Assembly (NCBI RefSeq): GCF_900105055.1
Contig: NZ_FNTA01000004.1
Coordinates: 7,285,501-7,349,500, forward strand
Direction of reading: 5' to 3'
DNA length: 64,000 nucleotides
DNA from: Amycolatopsis lurida
GTDB lineage: Bacteria > Actinomycetota > Actinomycetes > Mycobacteriales > Pseudonocardiaceae
The position numbers and the translations under genes are program-made. Below, piece by piece: positions 60,353-64,000 of this stretch. Numbering within the stretch: the first letter of the stretch is position 1; each line of letters begins with the position of its first letter. The notes under the pieces are model-generated. The model made no database searches, was not told where the DNA came from, and saw nothing but the letters and a program-made list of their open reading frames with translations.

Positions 60353-61525
60353 ATGCCGCCCAAGTCCATTCAGGACGCCGGCCTGGGAACAGTCCTGCGG
60401 GAATGGGCCCGGATCGGCTGCATCGGTTTCGGCGGCCCGCCCACCCATATCGCCCTGCTCCGCAAGTTGTGCGTGCAGCGCCGGGGCTGGCTGTCGGATC
60501 AGGAGTTCGAGGACGCGATCGCCGCCTGCAACCTGCTGCCCGGCCCGGCGTCGACCCAGCTGGCGATCTTCACCGCGTGGCGGGTCCGCGGCCGCGCGGG
60601 GGCGCTGGTCGGCGGCGCGGCGTTCATCGTGCCTGGTCTCGTCGTGATCTTGGCGCTGGCCGCGCTGTTCCTCACCGGGTCGCCGCCCGCTTGGGTCCGG
60701 GGCGCCGGTGCGGGAGCGGGTGCGGCCGTGGCCGCCGTCGCGGTGCACGCGGGCGTCGGCCTGATCCCGGCGGGGTGGCGGCGCGCGGCCACCACGGGGC
60801 GCGTGCGCTGGGCCCTGTACGTCGTCGCGGGTGTCGCGTCGGCGGCCTTGGTCGGTCCGTGGCTGGTGCTCGTCCTGCTGGGCTGCGGCCTGATCGAGCT
60901 GACCGTGAACCGCGCACGCCGCGGCGAGTCCACCACCGCCCTGTTCGCCGTCCCGGTCAAATCGCTGGCCGCCGCGGCCGCGGGCGCCGGCGTGTTCGCG
61001 TCGGTGGTGTGGGTGGCGCTCAAGGTCGGGATGCTGTCCTACGGCGGCGGTTTCGTGATCATCCCGCTCATGCAGGACGACGCGGTGAACACCTACGGCT
61101 GGATGACCGCGGGGGAGTTCCTCAACGCGGTCGCGCTCGGCCAGATCACCCCGGGACCGGTGGTGCAGACCGTCGCCGTCGTCGGCTACGCGGCGGCAGG
61201 GCTCGCCGGTGGCCTCCTTGCCTCGCTGGTCGCCTTCGCCCCGTCGTTCCTCTTCATTCTCTTCGGTGCCAGGCATTTCGACCGGCTCCGCGGCAACCCG
61301 AACGTGCGGGCGTTCCTCGACGGCGCAGGCCCGGCCGCCGTCGGGGCCATCCTCGGCTCGGCGGTCCCGCTCGCGCTCAGCCTGACCCAGGCATGGCAGT
61401 ACGCCGTACTCGCCGGTGCCGGGGTCCTGCTGTTCGTGTTACGGCGTGGGGTGGTGACCACGATCTTGGTCGCGGCCGGTGCCGGAACCGTCCTCGCGCT
61501 GGCGGGAGCGCTCCTGCCGAGCTAG
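60353..61525 (+). CDS. chrA: Chromate transporter ChrA
   Basis: This 390-residue inner-membrane protein has two homologous CHR domains. The first starts WARIGCIGFGGPPTHIALLR and contains NLLPGPASTQLAIF. The second starts VALKVGMLSYGGGFVIIPLM and contains ALGQITPGPVVQ. It exports chromate or a related anion. ATG 60353 is preferred since AGGAG lies six bases upstream; a GTG at 60323 overlaps the VOC stop and is possible. It is the third gene of the ArsR-controlled unit. Confidence 0.92.
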   Translation: MPPKSIQDAGLGTVLREWARIGCIGFGGPPTHIALLRKLCVQRRGWLSDQEFEDAIAACNLLPGPASTQLAIFTAWRVRGRAGALVGGAAFIVPGLVVILALAALFLTGSPPAWVRGAGAGAGAAVAAVAVHAGVGLIPAGWRRAATTGRVRWALYVVAGVASAALVGPWLVLVLLGCGLIELTVNRARRGESTTALFAVPVKSLAAAAAGAGVFASVVWVALKVGMLSYGGGFVIIPLMQDDAVNTYGWMTAGEFLNAVALGQITPGPVVQTVAVVGYAAAGLAGGLLASLVAFAPSFLFILFGARHFDRLRGNPNVRAFLDGAGPAAVGAILGSAVPLALSLTQAWQYAVLAGAGVLLFVLRRGVVTTILVAAGAGTVLALAGALLPS

Positions 61526-62139
61526 CCCAGCCCTCGGGTGGTGACGACCCGCGCGTTGCCGTCGGCGAGGTGGTACGAGAGCCCGGCGACAGCGGTCTCG
61601 CCTGCCTCGATCTTGTCGGCGAGCAGCCTGGAGCGGTCGACGAGGAGGTCGACGGTGTGGCGGATGTGCTCGTCGATGATGTCGTCGTTCTCGGTGAGCC
61701 CGGCGGCCTGGGCGGCGAGGACACTCGGGGTGACCCGCTCGATGACGTCGCGGACGAAGCTGTTGGTGCCGAGTCCGTCGGTCAGCGCCGCGCGGGTCGC
61801 GGCGACGGCGCCACAGGAGTCGTGGCCGAGGACGACGACCAGGGGAGCCTTGAGGATGCTGACGGCGTACTCGATGCTGCCCAGCACCTCCGAACCGGCG
61901 ACGTGGCCGGCGGTGCGGACGACGAACAGGTCGCCGAGCCCGCGGTCGAAGATGATCTCGGCCGCCAGCCGCGAGTCGGAACAGCCGAAGAGGACGGCGA
62001 ACGGGCTCTGTTCGGGGGCGGTTTCGGCGCGGCGTACCGCGTCCTGGTTCGGGTGTTCCGGGGTGCCGGCGACGAAGCGTCGGTTACCGGAGAGCAGAAG
62101 GTCGAAGGCCTCGGAAGGGGTCGGCGGCGCGTCGCTCAT
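61522..62139 (-). CDS. Beta-class carbonic anhydrase
   Basis: This 205-residue zinc enzyme interconverts CO2 and bicarbonate. It has the zinc ligands in FGCSDSR (Cys, Asp) and LGHDSCGAV (His, Cys), and VRTAGHV as the usual partner motif. No signal peptide is present. ATG 62139 is the start. It ends convergent with chrA, sharing CTAG at the stops. Confidence 0.93.
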   Translation of the reverse strand: MSDAPPTPSEAFDLLLSGNRRFVAGTPEHPNQDAVRRAETAPEQSPFAVLFGCSDSRLAAEIIFDRGLGDLFVVRTAGHVAGSEVLGSIEYAVSILKAPLVVVLGHDSCGAVAATRAALTDGLGTNSFVRDVIERVTPSVLAAQAAGLTENDDIIDEHIRHTVDLLVDRSRLLADKIEAGETAVAGLSYHLADGNARVVTTRGLG

Positions 62140-62157
62140 GATCCGGACATTACCGGT

Positions 62158-62445
62158 TGCCGCCAAGGCGGGCACCATGCCGGTCTCGCCATCCGCCGGT
62201 GACCTGTCTCGATGAGCGGATACGCGGCACGATGCCGCTGCTCCTGCTCGAGCGTTCCCGGCGGCGGTCCACAAAGGCCTTCAACGCCTTCCGGATGTCC
62301 TGGCGGCGAACCAGCTCCTCGGCCAGGACGACGCCGTCCTCGATGGCGAGCGCCGCTCCGCCGGCCATCCGCGGTGAGGGAGCGTGCGCGGCGTCACCGA
62401 TGAGGACGCTGGGCCCGTCGGACCACGGCGTCCAGGTCCACGTTG
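62158..62445 (-). pseudogene. FAD-dependent monooxygenase remnant
   Basis: A segment reading SVLIGDAAHAPSPR followed by MAGGAALAIEDGVVLAEELV is the conserved FAD-binding GD motif region of aromatic-ring hydroxylase-type monooxygenases. The N-terminal Rossmann motif and the bulk of the enzyme are missing. Upstream sequence lies in another frame. The piece is best seen as the leftover of a gene that followed the MarR gene. Confidence 0.6.
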
Positions 62446-62587
62446 GTGATCACGCTCATGCCGCGCCCGCGGGCGCGGCACCGGTCGGCCTGATCGGCGA
62501 CATAGCCCACCGCTGGGGAATCACCCATCTCGGCCGGTTCGCGGGTGAGTACCGCACGCGGTTCGGTGAGCTTCCTTCGGCGACGCG

Positions 62588-63037
62588 TCACTGATCGAGT
62601 CGCGCGGCGACGGCGCGCATGGCGCGGCCGACGGCCTGGAGGTCTTCGGGCGCGATCACGTCCACGAAGTGTTCGCGGACGGTGCGGAGGTTGTCCGGTG
62701 CCGCGCGCAACAAGGTCTCGTACCCCTTGTCGGTGAGCCGGGCACGCACGCCACGGCCGTCGTCGGCGGTCGATTCCCGCCGGACCAGCCCTCGGGTCTC
62801 CAGCCCGCCGACGCGGTGCGACAACCGGCTGCGCGAGTAGTACGCCGATTTCGCCAGGTCCGCCATGCGCATCGACCGGCCGGGGGCTTCGGAGAGCCGC
62901 ACCAGGAGTTCGAACTCGGCCAGGGAAAGGCCGTGCTCCTCGCGCAGCCGCCGGTCGAGCAGATCGATGAAGCGCACGGAGCCTTCGATGAACGCCCGCC
63001 AGTCGCGCTGCTGTTCCGTGTCGAGCCAGTCGGTCAC
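62588..63037 (-). CDS. MarR-family transcriptional regulator
   Basis: This protein of about 149 residues has a winged helix (LSLAEFELLVRLSEAPGRSM; recognition SAYYSRSRLSHRVGGLETRG) and wing ADDGRGVRARLTDKG. GTG 63037 is the likely start; an earlier in-frame start reaches 63100 through the operators and is not favoured. It is divergent from a cupin gene, with two palindromic sites between. It should repress both. Confidence 0.87.
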   Translation of the reverse strand: MTDWLDTEQQRDWRAFIEGSVRFIDLLDRRLREEHGLSLAEFELLVRLSEAPGRSMRMADLAKSAYYSRSRLSHRVGGLETRGLVRRESTADDGRGVRARLTDKGYETLLRAAPDNLRTVREHFVDVIAPEDLQAVGRAMRAVAARLDQ

Positions 63038-63053
63038 GGCACACACCGTAACA

Positions 63054-63068
63054 GTTGACGGCTTCAAC
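63054..63068. promoter_or_regulatory. MarR operator, imperfect copy
   Basis: GTTGACGGCTTCAAC matches the perfect site at 63087 except near its centre. It is closest to the MarR gene start and would serve autoregulation. The two centres are 33 bases apart. Confidence 0.55.
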
Positions 63069-63086
63069 CACTTCGGTCTAGCTTTG

Positions 63087-63101
63087 GTTGAAGACTTCAA
63101 C
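63087..63101. promoter_or_regulatory. MarR operator, perfect copy
   Basis: GTTGAAGACTTCAAC is a 15-base perfect palindrome around a central A. It lies 14 bases before the cupin start. The repeated site strongly suggests binding of the adjacent MarR protein. Confidence 0.65.
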
Positions 63102-63115
63102 TAGATGGGAGCGCG

Positions 63116-63574
63116 ATGACGAACGAAGCCTGGGTGATGCAGGAGAAGGACGCGGAGGTCGTCGAGAAGCCCGCGCTGTGGTTGCTGGCCGACGGCGAGC
63201 ACACGGGAGGGTTTCTCGGCGCCAACCGGTTGTCACTTCAAGCCGGGGAGCCCGGTACGAAACCGCACTACCACGAGAAATCCGCGGAAGCCTTCTACGT
63301 GCTGGACGGAGCGCTACGCATGCTGGTGGGTGAGGAAACGGTCACGGTCGAGCGCGGTGGCTACGTGGTGATCCCGCCGGGCGTCCGGCACGCGTTCGCC
63401 GCGCCAGCGGACCGGGCCGCGGACGTCCTCATCACGCTGGCGCCGGGCGTCGACCGGTTCGGCTATTTCCGCGTCCTGCCCGAGATCCTGCGCGGGAACG
63501 TCGCGCCGGAGGAGGTCGAGCGCCTGCACGAGCGGTACGACGTCCACTTCGTCGACGTGCCGGAGTGGGTCTAG
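63116..63574 (+). CDS. Cupin-domain protein
   Basis: This 152-residue single cupin has motif 1 PHYHEKSAEAFYVLDGALRM (metal-binding His, His, Glu) near residue 50 and motif 2 IPPGVRHAFAAP near 88. It may bind metal and act on a quinone or phenolic substrate. ATG 63116 follows GGGAGCG. It is divergent from, and likely repressed by, the MarR gene. The TAG stop is the first codon of the hairpin repeat. Confidence 0.86.
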   Translation: MTNEAWVMQEKDAEVVEKPALWLLADGEHTGGFLGANRLSLQAGEPGTKPHYHEKSAEAFYVLDGALRMLVGEETVTVERGGYVVIPPGVRHAFAAPADRAADVLITLAPGVDRFGYFRVLPEILRGNVAPEEVERLHERYDVHFVDVPEWV

Positions 63575-63667
63575 GCGGTGTCCTGCAAGTCGTGTTCGCG
63601 GTCTTCGCACCGCCAGGAACCACCTGGATCACGAAGCCCATCGAACAGACTTACAGGACACCGCCTA
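63572..63667. repeat. Stop-codon hairpin repeat, copy 2
   Basis: TAGGCGGTGTCCTGCAAGTC (63572-63591) and its near reverse complement (63648-63667, 19 of 20 bases) form the ends. The first three bases are the cupin's TAG, and the last three, read on the minus strand, are the TAG of the RDD gene. The inner GTTCGCGGTCTTCG matches copy 1 at 18823-18898 in reverse orientation. It acts as a bidirectional terminator. Confidence 0.72.
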
Positions 63668-64000
63668 GCCGCTACTGAGCCGCCGGGTCGCCTCGTCGTC
63701 GATGCTGACCCTCCTGACCGAACCGACGCCGCCCGATCCGGTCAGCACCATCGCGACGAGCAGGAGGGGGAACAGCAGGGTGCGCAAGACCATGGCCCAG
63801 CAGGCCGCCGCGCCGATCCGCCCGCCGTCCTTGATCCGGACGAGCCTGGTCCCGGTGAACGCGGCGCCGAGCACGCGGCCGTTGCCGAAGAACAGGCCAT
63901 AGAGCACCGGGACACCGATCAGCAGGCCGAGCAGCGTCAGCAGCGCCGCGCTGTCGGGGATCGCGCTGTTCCGGGTGGCGACCGCGAACACGACGAAACC
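63665..64000 (-). CDS. RDD-family membrane protein, C-terminal part
   Basis: The visible 111 codons are the end of an RDD family protein, cut by the window. They include a helix (LTLLGLLIGVPVLYGLFFG), the FTGTRLVRIKDGG motif typical of RDD loops, and a last helix (LRTLLFPLLLVAMVLTG). The usual N-terminal RDD motif lies outside. The function is unknown. The stop is in the hairpin repeat. Confidence 0.75.
   Translation of the reverse strand, partial: GFVVFAVATRNSAIPDSAALLTLLGLLIGVPVLYGLFFGNGRVLGAAFTGTRLVRIKDGGRIGAAACWAMVLRTLLFPLLLVAMVLTGSGGVGSVRRVSIDDEATRRLSSG

Noticed and set aside
60403..62202. A 599-codon plus-strand frame over chrA and the carbonic anhydrase gene
   Set aside because: It crosses two genes of opposite strands and has no recognisable domain.

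Overview
The window is 64 kb of high-GC actinobacterial chromosome. GTG and TTG starts with GGAGG-type ribosome sites are common, genes are tightly coupled by ATGA/GTGA overlaps, and intergenic regions carry hairpin families. Together with large HTH-NB-ARC-TPR regulators, a stressosome module, a Lig-Pol LigD and a catechol-branch cat operon, this points to Pseudonocardiaceae, most likely Amycolatopsis. The genus is inferred from style, not from a marker gene. No rRNA, tRNA, CRISPR array, transposase or integrase was recognised.

Layout. 1-8.8 kb: the start of a HIT protein, a secreted beta-propeller phytase, two NB-ARC/TPR regulators, a small XRE protein and a secreted I36-M23 peptidase. 8.8-10.1 kb: a lower-GC, gene-poor patch with a small family protein and two inverted repeats. 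10.1-22.4 kb: a STAS protein, a small membrane protein, SDR, LigD, a hypothetical protein, a K+ channel, a MEDS/ATPase regulator, a VOC-PadR pair behind duplicated palindromes, an APC transporter, a truncated ArsR-like gene and three small genes that each look frameshifted. 22.5-27.4 kb: a peptide/nickel-type ABC importer operon preceded by a cobalamin riboswitch whose hairpin covers the ribosome site. 27.4-33.2 kb: a methyltransferase, two membrane proteins, MarR, an aromatic-acid-type MFS transporter, and a GlxA-type AraC regulator followed by an exported DJ-1/PfpI relative. 33.2-39.5 kb: a stressosome operon (RsbR, RsbS, RsbT, an RsbT-RsbX fusion and a SpoIIE phosphatase), a MarR gene, and further GAF-SpoIIE and RsbW-type proteins. 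40.2-43.4 kb: a catR-catB-catA-catC operon on one strand. 43.5-44.1 kb: a decayed SARP-type regulator. 44.5-55.6 kb: a seven-gene operon joining a Dpp-type peptide importer to three serine hydrolase proteins without signal peptides. 55.6-64 kb: a membrane-anchored protein, a two-component system, small proteins, an ArsR-ArsC fusion with VOC and ChrA, carbonic anhydrase, a monooxygenase remnant, a MarR-cupin pair with twin operators, and the end of an RDD protein.

How the genes work together. The strongest candidate for an undescribed system is 44.5-55.6 kb. Peptides captured by the lipoprotein and imported by the ABC transporter would meet a class C-type serine hydrolase, a class A-type penicillin-recognising protein, and an S9 peptidase fused to a second class C-type domain, all apparently cytoplasmic. 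Other notable logic includes translation control of the 22.5-27.2 kb importer by B12, a MarR-type operator before the stressosome operon, and a hairpin repeat found twice whose ends supply the stop codons of flanking genes.
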